Shown here piece by piece: positions 44,601-54,159 of a stretch of DNA of 64,000 bases; position 1 is the first letter of the stretch, and every line of letters starts with the position of its first letter. The notes beneath the pieces were generated by a model. It saw nothing but the letters and a program-made list of their open reading frames with translations. It was not told where the DNA came from and did not search any database. Origin of the DNA: Alviniconcha marisindica (taxonomy: Eukaryota; Mollusca; Gastropoda; Provannidae); assembly GCA_018857735.1 (NCBI GenBank), contig JABMCL010002025.1, positions 485,001 through 549,000 on the forward strand, given 5' to 3'. The position numbers and the translations under genes were made by a program.

Positions 44601-45003
44601 TAAGCGGAAACGGGTTGCAGAAAGTAAAGGCGACGTGCCTGCGCCTGCCCCGGCAGAAAGTATCGCGGAGAGGACTCGCAAGTTTATGGGTCAGAGGAAG
44701 AGTACGATGGAGTACACTTCGCCCTTGGGGGGTGGTGACGATGACAATACCTCCACCTCTGGCTACAACAGTTACAATCGCCCACCGCAAGGCAGGCAAG
44801 ATCCACGGAAAAGGAAGGCCGTGGTTAGTAAAGTGGAGACGCCATTTGAATTACCACGTATGGAACTTCCCCCTCTGCTGTCCCAGCAGCCCCCACCTCT
44901 TCCTGAGAACATGGCACCACCGAAAATATTACCTGAGGAGCCAGAGCAACAATTGAAAGACGTTTTTAAAACAATTGATCCCACAGCCTCTCCATTTTGC
45001 TAG
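29142..45003 (+). CDS. zc3h4: ZC3H4-type triple CCCH zinc-finger protein, complete, 14 coding exons
   Basis: Exons: 29142-29628, 30330-30490, 30852-31063, 31613-31691, 32268-32429, 32930-33044, 33380-33489, 34162-34231, 35350-35458, 36250-37811, 38765-38986, 39672-39766, 40663-40880, 42657-45003; 5949 nt, 1982 residues, all phases compatible. The protein has an acidic N-terminus with an SR/KR-rich stretch (about residues 68-98) and three CCCH fingers at about 357-375, 386-405 and 410-429. An [13 protein letters not shown] segment, a Met/Gly/Asn/Gln/Pro-rich region (about 500-1020), [11 protein letters not shown] (about 1100-1110), many DPR motifs and a C-terminal [16 protein letters not shown] follow. 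The last three features match mammalian ZC3H4 and separate it from other CCCH proteins. In mammals ZC3H4 is nuclear and with WDR82 limits non-coding Pol II transcription. A stop lies just before the first ATG, and ATG 29151 has the stronger context, so translation may start there. ZC3H6/ZC3H8 are the paralogue alternatives. Confidence 0.93.
30148..30262. repeat. About 42-bp tandem repeat (three copies) in ZC3H4 intron 1
   Basis: CTGTTTCCATAAACGTGGAG plus GGCATCTAAGACCACCGATG is repeated, the last copy partial. Confidence 0.85.
30330..30490 (+). CDS. zc3h4: ZC3H4 coding exon 2
   Basis: Encodes [15 protein letters not shown] and a basic Pro/Arg/Lys-rich end ([20 protein letters not shown]). 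The acceptor is GATGCCAG|GT and the donor AAG|GTGAGC, phase 0. Confidence 0.85.
30852..31063 (+). CDS. zc3h4: ZC3H4 coding exon 3
   Basis: Encodes [15 protein letters not shown], then an Asp/Tyr/Gly-rich stretch ending [11 protein letters not shown]. The acceptor is TTTGATAG|CGA. The donor GAGGA|GTACGT was chosen because its phase (2) fits the next exon. Confidence 0.8.
31613..31691 (+). CDS. zc3h4: ZC3H4 coding exon 4
   Basis: Encodes [20 protein letters not shown] and EANEKE. The acceptor is TTTTTTCAG|C and the donor GAA|GTAGGT, phase 0. It is supported mainly by splice signals and phase. Confidence 0.78.
32268..32429 (+). CDS. zc3h4: ZC3H4 coding exon 5 (first half of zinc finger 1)
   Basis: Basic stretch [20 protein letters not shown], then [19 protein letters not shown], the first two cysteines of finger 1 (C-X7-C). 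The acceptor is TTTCCAG|CGA and the donor AAG|GTACAA, phase 0. Confidence 0.9.
32930..33044 (+). CDS. zc3h4: ZC3H4 coding exon 6 (zinc fingers 1-2)
   Basis: Encodes [15 protein letters not shown] (completes C-X5-C-X3-H of finger 1) and [20 protein letters not shown] plus His (finger 2, C-X8-C-X5-C-X3-H). The acceptor is TTTTCAG|GGG. The exon ends at CATG|ATATCCTTTT, a U12-type AT donor, phase 1. Confidence 0.9.
33045..33379 (+). other. zc3h4: Putative U12-type AT-AC intron (ZC3H4 intron 6)
   Basis: The intron begins ATATCCTTTTTG, matching the U12 AT-AC 5' consensus ATATCCTTT. It ends TTTTCTTTAACTTTCGTAC, with a U12-like branch site (TTCTTTAAC, close to TTCCTTAAC) about 9-10 nt from the terminal AC. 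Joining 33044 to 33380 gives YMHEDFPCK, the same length as mammalian YMHGDFPCK. A GT-AG alternative would need a non-consensus donor. Confidence 0.85.
33380..33489 (+). CDS. zc3h4: ZC3H4 coding exon 7 (zinc finger 3)
   Basis: Encodes [19 protein letters not shown], then [17 protein letters not shown]: finger 3 with C-X8-C-X5-C-X3-H, followed by the conserved PLTEETR-like helix of ZC3H4. It starts after an AC acceptor; the donor is GAG|GTACAG, phase 0. Confidence 0.92.
34162..34231 (+). CDS. zc3h4: ZC3H4 coding exon 8
   Basis: Encodes [20 protein letters not shown] and SLL. The acceptor is TTTTTACAG|ATG and the donor CTTG|GTAGGA, phase 1. Confidence 0.85.
34552..34605 (+). repeat. Short dispersed motif, family E (tail-like)
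   Basis: GTCCTGAGGTGACC, then GTTAACAGGACGTTAAAATCC. The same arrangement occurs at 48219-48262 and, more diverged, near 9755-9810 and 60800-60850. It probably marks SINE or LINE 3' ends. Confidence 0.5.
34916..35242. mobile_element. Palindrome-packed MITE-like element, copy 1
   Basis: A 327-bp element in ZC3H4 intron 8. It has terminal inverted repeats (left TATCCTTGGCGGGAGCTGCC, right complement TATCACTGGTGGGAGCTGCC, continuing ACAAGTA-T) and a perfect 6-bp target duplication CACTTT at 34910-34915 and 35243-35248. The interior is almost entirely short near-palindromes of the TTTTGTCGTGACAAAA type. It has no coding capacity. A second copy is at 53584-53945. Confidence 0.88.
35350..35458 (+). 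CDS. zc3h4: ZC3H4 coding exon 9
   Basis: Encodes [18 protein letters not shown], then [17 protein letters not shown], matching the conserved IPSLFEIVVRPTGQ segment after the zinc fingers. The acceptor is TAAACAG|GT and the donor CCAAA|GTGAGC, phase 2. Confidence 0.88.
36250..37811 (+). CDS. zc3h4: ZC3H4 coding exon 10 (Met/Gly/Asn/Gln/Pro low-complexity region)
   Basis: About 520 residues. After a Ser/Pro-rich start come dozens of short MNPGMQQG-, MPQGMN- and MNMNQ-like units (about 36430-37230), then Gly/Pro/Ala-rich and acidic sequence. Mammalian ZC3H4 has a shorter Pro/Gly/Met region here. The acceptor is TTTTTACAG|T and the donor CCAG|GTAGGT, phase 1. Equally long frames on the other strand are shadows. 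Confidence 0.88.
37890..38370. repeat. About 50-57-bp minisatellite in ZC3H4 intron 10
   Basis: About eight copies of a unit with GTGTTAATCACTTTGTG, GTGCCTGTGCCAGTTACTGT and GTGTGCATGT. It begins about 80 nt after the exon 10 donor. Confidence 0.9.
38765..38986 (+). CDS. zc3h4: ZC3H4 coding exon 11
   Basis: Encodes [20 protein letters not shown] and [20 protein letters not shown], the latter aligning with the LPSAQRALYLRIQQKQQ region of human ZC3H4. The acceptor is TTTTTTCAG|CT and the donor AAAA|GTAAGC, phase 1. The last few bases plus about 55 nt of the intron are duplicated immediately downstream (see findings). Confidence 0.85.
39448..39671. repeat. 74-bp tandem repeat (three copies) carrying the exon 12 acceptor
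   Basis: Each copy has TGATTTCAG(T/C)GGTGGTGGGTAAC-type sequence and TTAACCTGTTTGGTCC. The real exon 12 acceptor TGATTTCAG|TGGAAGAGG forms the 3' edge of the last copy. Confidence 0.85.
39672..39766 (+). CDS. zc3h4: ZC3H4 coding exon 12 (WYSSDEDE motif)
   Basis: Encodes [20 protein letters not shown] and [11 protein letters not shown], aligning with human [21 protein letters not shown], a hallmark of the family. The acceptor is TGATTTCAG|TG and the donor ACA|GTAAGT, phase 0. Confidence 0.92.
40139..40325 (+). repeat. tRNA-derived SINE, family A (copy 3, 3'-truncated)
   Basis: GGTAGCTCAGTGATTAGAGC, GGGAGAATTTTCTTCTCCAG and GTAGCGCGTAAAAGATCCTG match the first half of family A. It lies in ZC3H4 intron 12. 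Confidence 0.8.
40663..40880 (+). CDS. zc3h4: ZC3H4 coding exon 13
   Basis: Ser/Thr-rich, then [16 protein letters not shown] and a Ser/Ala-rich end. The acceptor is TTACTTACAG|TCT and the donor TTAGG|GTAAGA, phase 2. Confidence 0.82.
41240..41815. repeat. About 46-bp minisatellite in ZC3H4 intron 13
   Basis: About ten copies of a unit with TTAAAACTGCACCAGTGACT, GTGAGAGCAAATTCAGAACA and TTTT. The middle copies near 41600-41690 are disrupted. Confidence 0.92.
42657..45003 (+). CDS. zc3h4: ZC3H4 coding exon 14 (terminal)
   Basis: 782 residues. It starts [17 protein letters not shown], followed by an aligned [12 protein letters not shown] segment and repeated DPRs ([22 protein letters not shown]). 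Then come a [13 protein letters not shown] low-complexity array (about 43560-44030), more DPRs, an FKRKRV basic patch, an [20 protein letters not shown] segment and the terminal [16 protein letters not shown] and TAG. The DPR series and C-terminus match mammalian ZC3H4. The acceptor is TTTTCCAG|A. Confidence 0.93.
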
Positions 45004-45340
45004 TGGTGTCTTTTTGTTGGAGTGCTGCGCTGCTTTGAAGCAACGAGTTTCCCTCAGCGAAATCATCAGACTGCTTCCTTTTTCTGTGATCAGCAGAAGT
45101 TTTCATACTCGATGCTCCTGGAGTTTACGGTGGCAGAAGGTCACAAGTTTTTGCTGTCCGAGTGCGTTTTCTGGAACTGTTTCTGGGAGGATGACTTTAT
45201 TGATGTACCTGTAGTGTTATTCCCGTGTGAATTAGTTTGCTGACCTGCCAAAGCATGTCTGGTTGCGAGAGAATGATGGCAAGTTTTGCTTCTCTGTGCC
45301 TGAAATGCTGTTCAGAATGGATATATATATATATGCGAAT
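45004..45340 (+). other. ZC3H4 3' UTR (start)
   Basis: Sequence directly after the TAG stop, with an ATATATATAT run near 45320. No AATAAA occurs within the first 700 nt; the first is near 45794, so the 3' UTR is probably at least 0.8 kb. The end is not defined. Confidence 0.5.
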
Positions 45341-46614
45341 TCAGATCAAAGCTTTGCGAGTGTGTTGAGCTGTGGATGCTTGCCTGGATGATTTGTGCTT
45401 GTAGTTTGATAGTCTCTGAATCAATGAACAATTTTGCAATCTTTGCGTCTGTGAGGCCCCTGCTTCAGAATCATCTTGCCACCATTTCATTGTGTTCCAT
45501 TGGGAAGGGAGAACGTCATGATGATCAAATCTACTTGATAACACTGTAGTGTAAATTCTTTTTGAGCTGAAGCGCTGAACCTTCTTCAATGTTCCAGGCT
45601 GCTTCAAACTAAAAGATTCCAGTACTCCTGCTGTGGCTAGTCCTTGTACTGTTGCTCTTTTAAAGGAACCAGCCTTCTCAGTTCCACTGCTTCCCACAGA
45701 AAGGTCAGATCTTTCATTAAAAACAACATGACAAAAAAGAAAAACGTATATAGTGCCAAAAGGTGTGCAAGAAAAGAGGACAGAGGTACTAGAAAATAAA
45801 GTTGACAGGATGTGAATGAGTAATGCATTTTTTGAATGAACACATGTGAAGTCATCCACCAGTGAAGGGAGAAGGCAGTGCTGCTCTTCGTTCCTGAAAA
45901 AATTGACTTTCAGTGTGATTTGTGAGAAGATGTTGAACTTTATACATTACAACAAGCCCACATCACTGTGCTGCTAATCATGCAGTTAACTGCAAAAACC
46001 CAACAGATCTTACAAGATGTGATCCACATGAGTATGACCAAGTGAACTGTTGTTCCGTGTCACACATAGTAGCATGCTACACATAGTTTGTTGCAATAGA
46101 TAATTTTCAACATACAGCCAATCCTGAACATTTTTAAATGATTAAAAAACAACACATTTTGAAACATAAACAGTTATTCTTTAATAGAACAATATGTGAC
46201 AAGGAAAATTTGATGATTTTTTGTTCTCAGATTTAAGCTTTCTTGACATAAACAGCAAATGATGTAAGAAATGTGTGGTACATTACTATTTCAACAAGAT
46301 GTACATGCTGTTTGTTTCTTGATGAAAATGATAGGAACTTTTTATTACTGTAAAGTATAAAGACACATAACTATTTCCATGTGAACAGTTTTTGGTGCAT
46401 TAATTTTGTTGTCGTGGATAACATGACGTTAATGAGACAACATGGTACTTTGTTTTTCATAACAAAATAAGTAATACTTATTATTTAACAAACAAGTAAG
46501 TGTTTTGTAAGGGAAAATGGAGCAAGTAAGAGTGAGTGCAACTTTTGGGTGTCACAGGAAAACACACACACAACCTGTAATCCATGCATTTCTTGGTCAT
46601 GTTGATTCGGGTGC
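45341..46614 (-). CDS. Possible small two-exon gene, unrecognised, convergent with ZC3H4
   Basis: The minus strand has a candidate first exon 46614-46575 (acceptor TGTCCTAG, ATG at 46600 with A at -3, MTKKCMDYR, weak donor CAG|GTTGTG, phase 2). It joins in phase to 45710-45341 (acceptor AATGAAAG), which gives about 123 more residues to TGA, including RFSSKRIYTTVL and LPSQWNTMKWWQDD. The frame is not low complexity, but I do not recognise it. Upstream, 47250-47350 has an ETS-like ACATCCGGT and a short open start (MAAWKRCSDMRK) whose frame does not join. It could equally be chance within the ZC3H4 3' UTR. Confidence 0.25.
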
Positions 46615-48210
46615 CTAGGACAAAAATAGTTGAACAGTTAACTTAAAAGTAAAGAATTAATAATAATAATAAAACAAAAATCGTAATAAATATTACTAAA
46701 AAAAATCACACCAAAGAATAATGCTATTAAGATCAGCACCTTACATTTTTAGAACTCTGGAAGGCAGACAGGCATGGTCACTATAATTATGTCAAACGTT
46801 ATTATTTCCACAGCTCGTGTTGTAATCATAATGTTCAACACCAAACTTGACGACTTTAACCTGTGTAAATTCGAACTGCCTACAATATATGATGATTTAT
46901 TTGAAGACATAGTTTGTAAACAAAACAAACTGCATTAAGTGCAAGCAAAAAATGTAAAGAGTACGATCAGAATATACTGTTTATAACCAATCTGCTGTCA
47001 CATATTACGATTTCATCACACACCCATGTAAGACACTCTGTGAAAACAAATTTACAAAAGCATCTGAACAAACTTAAAATCGACAGCAACAAAAACTCAT
47101 TCTGTATGCTGACATTCCAATACTTTTAAAAGATTCAGCTTATACCAATATAAATATCATCGTATAACCAGAAGATTTGACGAAATCTCCAGTGAACGTT
47201 TAAATTAAGTTAAACGTTACGCCTTTTACAGTCTTCAAAAATATCACCACACACCTTTCGCATATCAGAACATCTCTTCCATGCGGCCATGTGCTAAAAG
47301 CAAATGACCTGGATGTGTAACATGGCTAACCGGATGTAGTGCAAAAGCGCGAAGACTTTATTTTGTTCCTTTTGCTTGTTTAATCTAATACTTTGTTGAA
47401 CGTTATTTATTGCAACAACTTTATGAAGAATAGCAAAATATAATTTAAAAACTACCCAGACATTTGGCAGTAAAATAAAACATTGGCGCCTGTGCAGTGA
47501 CGTACCACAGTGGCTGGAGTAAAGTTTTGACGAAAGAGAAAGTTTTCACTAGATTGTCTGCGGATGCTGGTCATGAAACATTTCAACACACATAACGTTC
47601 AACCGAGGGATATTTCAGAGCCTCGAACTCCAAAAACAAAACTTAGTGATAATCAATTTATATGCACTGTGTAAAGCAATATCTCCTCTGTGCAAATCAG
47701 TGACTGAGGTAATGTTTTGATTCATCATCTATGTGAATGAAAGCATTGAAAGCATTCACCGTGAGCGTGTCCGTTTTCAGGGGTCGAGTTTCACTTTCAA
47801 AAAATATTTCTCCAGCTGCTCCAGATTTGGAGCTCATGTTGTTTCCACTGTGATACTGACCAATTATGAATGCACACACAAAGCAACAAGACAAAGTGTT
47901 TGAAACAGATTTTATTGACAGTCAAAAATCCGACCCCCCATTTGCACACCTTTTGGCACTAAGTCATATATATATATATGTATAAATTTCATCTGTGACC
48001 TGTACACAGAACTGAGACCCTCTGGTGTCCAATCTGTGACAACCAAATGGCACTTTGGGGATGCGATTGAAACTAAAACGTGGGAAAGGGCACCACACAC
48101 AGGAAAGGGCATATGAAAAAAGTCGCCGTTGATCTGATACAAGTTTTGTAAGTGTCAGTGGCCGACAACGTATAATTTTTGCCTGCTGCTGTCAGTATGT
48201 ACTCTCTCTC
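46615..48210. other. AT-rich region downstream of ZC3H4, no confident gene
   Basis: Unique-looking sequence with several AATAAA-like motifs on plus (46684, 47465) and a TTTATTG near 47911 that would be CAATAAA on minus. The minus frame 48142-47912 is short and unrecognised. Confidence 0.4.
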
Positions 48211-48264
48211 CCCCTTTGTCCTGAGGTGACCATGAACTGTTGACAGAATGTTAAAATCCATTTA

Positions 48265-48267
<3 letters not shown>

Positions 48268-48306
<39 letters not shown>

Positions 48307-48387
48307 ATCAGTAGTTTAGCAAGGACTAGTTGTCAGGTTTTTGACTGAACCTAAACTACAATCCTTGTCAAATAAAGTTTTCAAGTT

Positions 48388-48460
<73 letters not shown>
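48268..48460. repeat. Two (CT)n microsatellites
   Basis: CT runs at 48268-48302 and 48391-48459 are separated by unique sequence. A family E motif (48219-48262) immediately precedes the first run. Confidence 0.95.
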
Positions 48461-48462
<2 letters not shown>

Positions 48463-48479
48463 CCCTGTTGCCCCCACTG

Positions 48480-49130
48480 CTTTGCAAAAATTAGCAAAGG
48501 AGATGAATCATCAGCAGCAAAGTGTCACATTTAGTCTGGTAACGGAAAAAGTCAGTTACAAACTGGCACATTTAGCCAGGATGCATAGGGAAAAAGATCA
48601 ACAATGAACTGTTCCATTTAGCCAAGGGTAGGAGATGAACCGTCACATTTAGCATGGTTGCCTGAGGGGGAAAGATCGGTAATGAGCTGTTGCATTTAAA
48701 ACCTAAGATTAAAAATGAACAATGACATTGAGCCTGGTTACATCAAGGGGGGAAAAATAAGTGAAGAGTTAGCATATTACAATTATTAGCCTAGTTGCGT
48801 AAGGGGGGAAATGTGAAAAACAAAGTGTACCATTGCCTGGCTGTGTAATGGGGTAAAGATCAGTGAAAAACTGTCACTTTTACTGTTTTAGGCTGGTTAC
48901 GATAGGGGGCTGGATGCATAAAGAGGAATGAACAATACTGAACTGTCCCATTGCCCAGTTATGTAACGGAAAAAGATCTAAAGAGGAATGATCAATAATG
49001 AACTTTCCCATTGCTTGGTTATGTAACGGAAAAAAAGATCAACAGTGAACTGTCACTGTTAACCTGGTTATGAAGGAGAAAAGATAATAATGAGCTGAGT
49101 TATAAACTGATAATGAAGTGCATTATATTT
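48480..49130. repeat. Degenerate about 60-bp tandem repeat
   Basis: Recurrent AAGATCA-TAATGAACTGT, CACATTTAGC-TGGTTA and AAGGGGGAAA-type segments are strongly diverged from one another. This looks like an old, decaying array. Confidence 0.6.
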
Positions 49131-49345
49131 CTGGTTATACATGAGGCCAGGGGAAAGATGGATCGTAAATTGTGTCATCATTAGCTGGGTTTAAAAAATC
49201 TGATAAAGTAGTCTGTCTGATACATCAGCACTGTGCACACAAGTGAGTGATGGAGGGATTTGATCACAGTATGTCCTAGTGGGGTGATTGGCAGACAGGT
49301 GCTCGGTGTAAATTTGACATTTATATTTGAGGGTGACAGTTAATT

Positions 49346-49461
49346 GATTTCACCTGAACAATGCCCATGAAAACACCCAACAAAAACCTTTTTGTTGCTA
49401 ATGGCAGGAAATCAAAAAGGGTTTTGTTGGGTGTTTTGATGGGCATTATTCAGGTGTGATC
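49346..49461. repeat. Foldback inverted repeat, 49-nt arms, 18-nt loop
   Basis: Arm 49346-49394 (GATTTCACCTGAACAATGCC...) is the reverse complement of arm 49413-49461 at 44 of 49 positions; the loop is 49395-49412. It could be a small MITE or a transcribed hairpin. Confidence 0.85.
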
Positions 49462-49469
49462 TTGGAAAA

Positions 49470-51010
49470 CTCGGCCTGATGATAGTTGCTGTCAAGCGTG
49501 CTTTGCTTGTTACTTGTTCATGGTACCAGTTTGCTGACCTTGAGATATTTTAAAGTTCACATCAGTTGAGAAAATTATTTTATAGTAATTTAGCAATATC
49601 TTTTTCTTTTTTTTCTTCTTCTTCTTTTTTATTGCTTCGACATGTGATATATTCTGTTTTGAACACTGGTTCTCCGACTCTGAGCATATTTCTTTTTTGT
49701 TTGAATTTGAGCTCGTACATTAGTTCAGCATGCATTAAAAAAAGAAGAAAAAAAAGTGAATTGATGTTCATGAGCAGTTTTCATCCGTCCCTGAACCTAA
49801 CAGTTGCAGGTTTGTTGTCTTTAGTGTTTTCACTGATGTCATTTTCCCCAAGATCTTTCCACCTTTGTAATGTACGACATTACCTTGCATCAAGTTTACT
49901 TCACCATGCTTGTTTCAGTGACCAGGCAATTTCAGGGCCACAGGAGTGCAACAGGTGAAATTGAACTGTGCTTCCCCTGGTTGAGAAGAAATTTGGATGT
50001 TTTTATTAATATTGTACACTGTTATGTACACAAGATCACATGCACAGCACCCTTAGGTCCTCTCGGTTTTAATATGACCTGATTAAGTGGGTGTTGTTAT
50101 TTATTTAAATAGTAAAAATCAGTCAGTGATGAGCTGTTGTGAACAGGTATGCACATTCCAAGCATCATTTACTTCACTGTTTAGATCTCACAGTTTCAGC
50201 TCTAAATAAATCTTTATGAACATTCAAGAATGCTTCTGACTTGCCAGGTTTCAAATTTCAAGCTAGGCTAAAGTTGCTTACCACTAGCTTTGGCAGTACA
50301 AACTGGTGTGTGGTCATGTATGGCAGAGGGACCAAATCTCCTCCTAGGGGCTGAAAATAACTACTTATCTGTGGGAGGCAAAACATGACTGTGGGACCCC
50401 ACCAACCTGCAGTACGACAGTCGGCCACTGAAGCCAGTTTCAAACTCTTTTGTTCATCGTCAGTGAACTTTGAACTGTTGAATAGCTTTGTTTTTCAATT
50501 AGGTAGCTGTTTCATGCTGAACTGCATGAGTGGCCCAACCTGTTTCACACTACAAAAATAAAAGGCAATGGGGGCCACCTCCATTCCTTTTTCTTTGTTC
50601 CGTGCGCTGGAACCTCTTGAACAACCTCTGGTCATCCCCTGGAAGGAAGGTCATGTGATACCCCTATCTTTGTGAATTGGTTTTGCAATAACAACTTTAC
50701 AGAAGCTTTCAGAGACAAGGTTTTGGGGTTTTGTTTGTGGGTTTTGTTGCAACCATGGTGTTTTGATTTAATTTTATAGTAGTGTCAGGGATCTTGGCCT
50801 GTTTTGAGGGTGGTCTGGGTGACCTACCCCTGTTACTAAGACCATGTGATGCTTTGAAGGAAAATGGCTTTGTATAGTTTTGTACTTGCAAAGACTGTTC
50901 ACGAACACTATCCAGGAAACCTCTTTGCAGATGTATATTTAAAACATGCTTTTGCTGTTTTAGTATTATTCATAATAATATTCAGCCCTGGCAACAAATT
51001 AAGTTGGCTT
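49470..51010. other. Spacer, no gene recognised
   Basis: Unique-looking sequence with scattered AATAAA motifs (for example near 50205). Short open frames only. Confidence 0.45.
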
Positions 51011-51019
51011 AACAATTTG

Positions 51020-51345
51020 AAGATATCAGATGGACCCATCAAGCTGTATGTGACAAAAAGCACAATTTCAGATGGACCCATGTGATGAAAACACAGTTTC
51101 AGATGGATCTGTTAAACTATGTGTGATAAAAAGCATAGTTTCAGATTGATCTGTGTGTGATGAAAAGCATAGTTTCAGATTGATCTGTCAAACTATGTGT
51201 GATGAAAACCATAGTTTCAGATGGATCTGTCATTGTCGAACTACATGTGATGAAACACATAGTTTCAGATGGATCTGTCAAACCACATGTGATGAAACAC
51301 ATAGTTTCAAATGGATCTGTCAAAACTATTTGTGATGAAAAAAAA
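51020..51345. repeat. About 42-45-bp minisatellite
   Basis: About seven copies contain TTTCAGATGGATCTGTCAAA and TGTGATGAAAA-CATAG. The resulting open frames on both strands are repeat artefacts. Confidence 0.85.
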
Positions 51346-53496
51346 ATTTGTACAGGTTATAGTTATACTATAGTGACCACTGCCTGTTGAAGAGATTTAG
51401 ACTGCTATCTTGACTTCTTTTTTCCGTAGCGGTTTTGTAGTTACATACCTTGGCCTGGTTTCATACCAGTATGGGTCCTGTCCTCCTTCCCGAGTACATT
51501 ACCCATTAGTTTATAATAATGCACTGGACCATAATTTCAGTGATCTTGACCTTCCTTCATGGTAGATTCACTGATCTTGTCTCATGACATAATTATACTT
51601 TTAGTAGTTTTGGCAACCTTGGTCTCTTGTTTTTGTGTGTTTGTTTTTTCATACCGGCTTCAGGGATCTTGGTCTGCTTTCACAGTACTGGACTGCCATT
51701 CTTTTTGACCCGTTTTCAGGGCCATGTGGTAGTTCGAAGAAAATAGCTGGGATTTATTCCCCTTGAGTTGAACTTGTCTGAAGTAGTTTCCAGTCTGTTC
51801 TCGAGTACAAATATGAAAGCATTTTGATTTCCTTGCCTTAATAATGAATCTACCTTTAAATCAGTAAACTCATTTTAAAGTTGCATTGAAGCTGCGGTTA
51901 GCAATTTCTTCCGGATGCATACATCATACATTTCCTGGTTATTAACAACTACAAAACGTTCTGTTGTTTTTGTTTGTTTGTTTGTTTCCCTGTCATGTCA
52001 GCTGGAATACAGTACAGCTATTAGTAATTCATTTGTCATGCTGACGGTGCAAGCTGATTCCAACAGGGAAGTGTGTACACTCACCCATGTATAAATGGGT
52101 ACACTCCCGTGTGTCACGTTAAAGTCGGGCCAAATACTGAAGGAATGCATGCCCTTAAAATACAGTTCAGATCTGTGCAGATTTTACAGCAACTTTGTCA
52201 TTGTAAATATTATGTATGTACGGCCATGACAAGATTGTGGTTGAGTCTGGATAAAATATGAATTCTATACGTCATTACGTGTGTCACTGTCTCATGGATC
52301 ACCAATGGCTTCATTCGCAGCTGTTGTCGACATTTTAAATTTGACGGATTGGATCAATGAAGGGACAATAAGCCAAATCTCTCTCATGTCTGTATTTATC
52401 CCAACTTGCTGAAAGCCATAATGAGTATTCACAGGTTGTGTGAGTTTGTAAAGGATGTCAGTATTAAGCCAGGTTCACCAAGACACGTAAACAGTAAGGT
52501 TGGCTGCTTCGCAATTTATCGGAAACTCGATTCATTTGTACCTGATGTAACACATTTTGTTTGCGTGTCCGTGTTAAAATAAATAATCGTTTGTTTGAAC
52601 CTTTTTGTGTTTGGATCAGTGTCACAGAATCGGTACTGGCGCTGCGAAATTGCCGGGTTTTGTGCTGAAGTTTTTATGCGCCATATGTACATTTTCATTC
52701 ATTCATACTGTAGCAGAGCAAAGTCTTCCAAAATGACCTGACAATCCACAAAGACTTGTTCACCACCAATCTCATGTCAGGTGTGCTAACATCTTCATTG
52801 AGCAGCAGCTCTGTGTATTTATGGGCGAATGAACCACGTCTTACTCTCAGTACATTTGCATTTTTACAGTCCAGTAGGTAACCACATTAGTTACGTAGGT
52901 AAATACTGGAACTTCACAATGCACAGGTAGAGCTGCTTTTATGGGTGCTTGAAGCTTAAAAGATTACCCAGGTAAGGCAGCCTGGTTTCCTGCAGAGGGT
53001 CATGTGTTAAGTAGGTGATTTTTATATATTGGTTTTGGATACTGCAACTCACTGTGGGTAAATATTGCTTTGTCACTGAATCTCTTGAAGAAGTTTAAAA
53101 AGAAGAAGAAAAAAAGCACAGAACAAGAGGAGGAAATGACTTGTTTCTGTTGTGTGCAGAATTAAGATCGTGCGCCGTCGAAAGGATGTACCTGGTGTGT
53201 TTGTTTCGCAATATTCGTCTGGCATGTTGGAGCATTACTTACAAATTATAAGTGATCAGTTGTTGTTTTTCTGTGGAGGAAGTCTTCAAAGTGTAAATTG
53301 TGAAGACTTTCAATGTACGACTCAACGAGTGACTGTCCTAAGGCGTACATTGAGAAGGTAGAGATCACACTGACTATAACAAGATGTGATCACACCATTA
53401 TGTCTATGAGTATGAGGCAAAAAACGTTTTGAAATTTAATATGTACAATAAATTGTCATTTCTGATCAAATGGAACTGTTTGCTGGGCTTTTTATA

Positions 53497-53500
<4 letters not shown>
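51346..53500. other. Spacer, no gene recognised
   Basis: Contains the shared TTTGAACCTTTTTGTGTTTG motif near 52590. A 70-residue frame at 53152-53361 follows an acceptor-like TTGTGTGCAG but matches nothing I know. Confidence 0.4.
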
Positions 53501-53530
<30 letters not shown>

Positions 53531-53583
53531 TGAGTGAGGGAGAGGTTTATAGTGTGCTGTATCATGTTTTGTGTGTTTCAAAC

Positions 53584-53945
53584 TATCATTGGCTGCAGCT
53601 GCCACAAATATCATTTTTGTTGCCACAAAAGTTTTGTCGCGACAAACACTTCTTTTGTCACGACAAAAGCATGCTTGTCGTGACAAAACTTCTGTCGTGA
53701 CATGTTTATTTTGTTACGACAAACACGTGTTTGTCGCAACAAAACTTTTGTTGCAACAAACACGTGTTTGTCGCAACAAAGGTTTTGTCGCGACAAAAAT
53801 ATTTTGTCATGACAAACATAATTTTGTCGCAACAAAAGTTTTGTCGTGGCAGGCATACTTTTGTCACAAGAAAAAACGTGTTTGTCGTGACAAAAACGTG
53901 TTTGTCACGACAAAATGATACTTGTGGCAGCTCCCGCCAGTGATA
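53584..53945. mobile_element. Palindrome-packed MITE-like element, copy 2
   Basis: A 362-bp element with the same termini as 34916-35242 (left TATCATTGGCTGCAGCTGCC, right complement TATCACTGGCGGGAGCTGCC). It has a perfect 6-bp target duplication TCAAAC at 53578-53583 and 53946-53951. The interior is packed with TTTGTCGCGACAAA-, TTTGTTGCAACAAA- and CACGTGTTTGTCG-type palindromes. Confidence 0.9.
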
Positions 53946-54159
53946 TCAAACCACTTATTTTATAGATCTGTTAAACACACAGTAACCCCAGCACCACTCA
54001 CAACACGTACACACGTACATATATGGTTGCCACTGGGGGACGTTTGACAAAGAGAATACCTCATACAACGGGTCATGACATGAAAGGGTCATTGTCGCTC
54101 CATTTAATCCACGCCTTGGCTTGGGCTGCGTCACAGCAAACTGACCCCAGCAAGAACAC

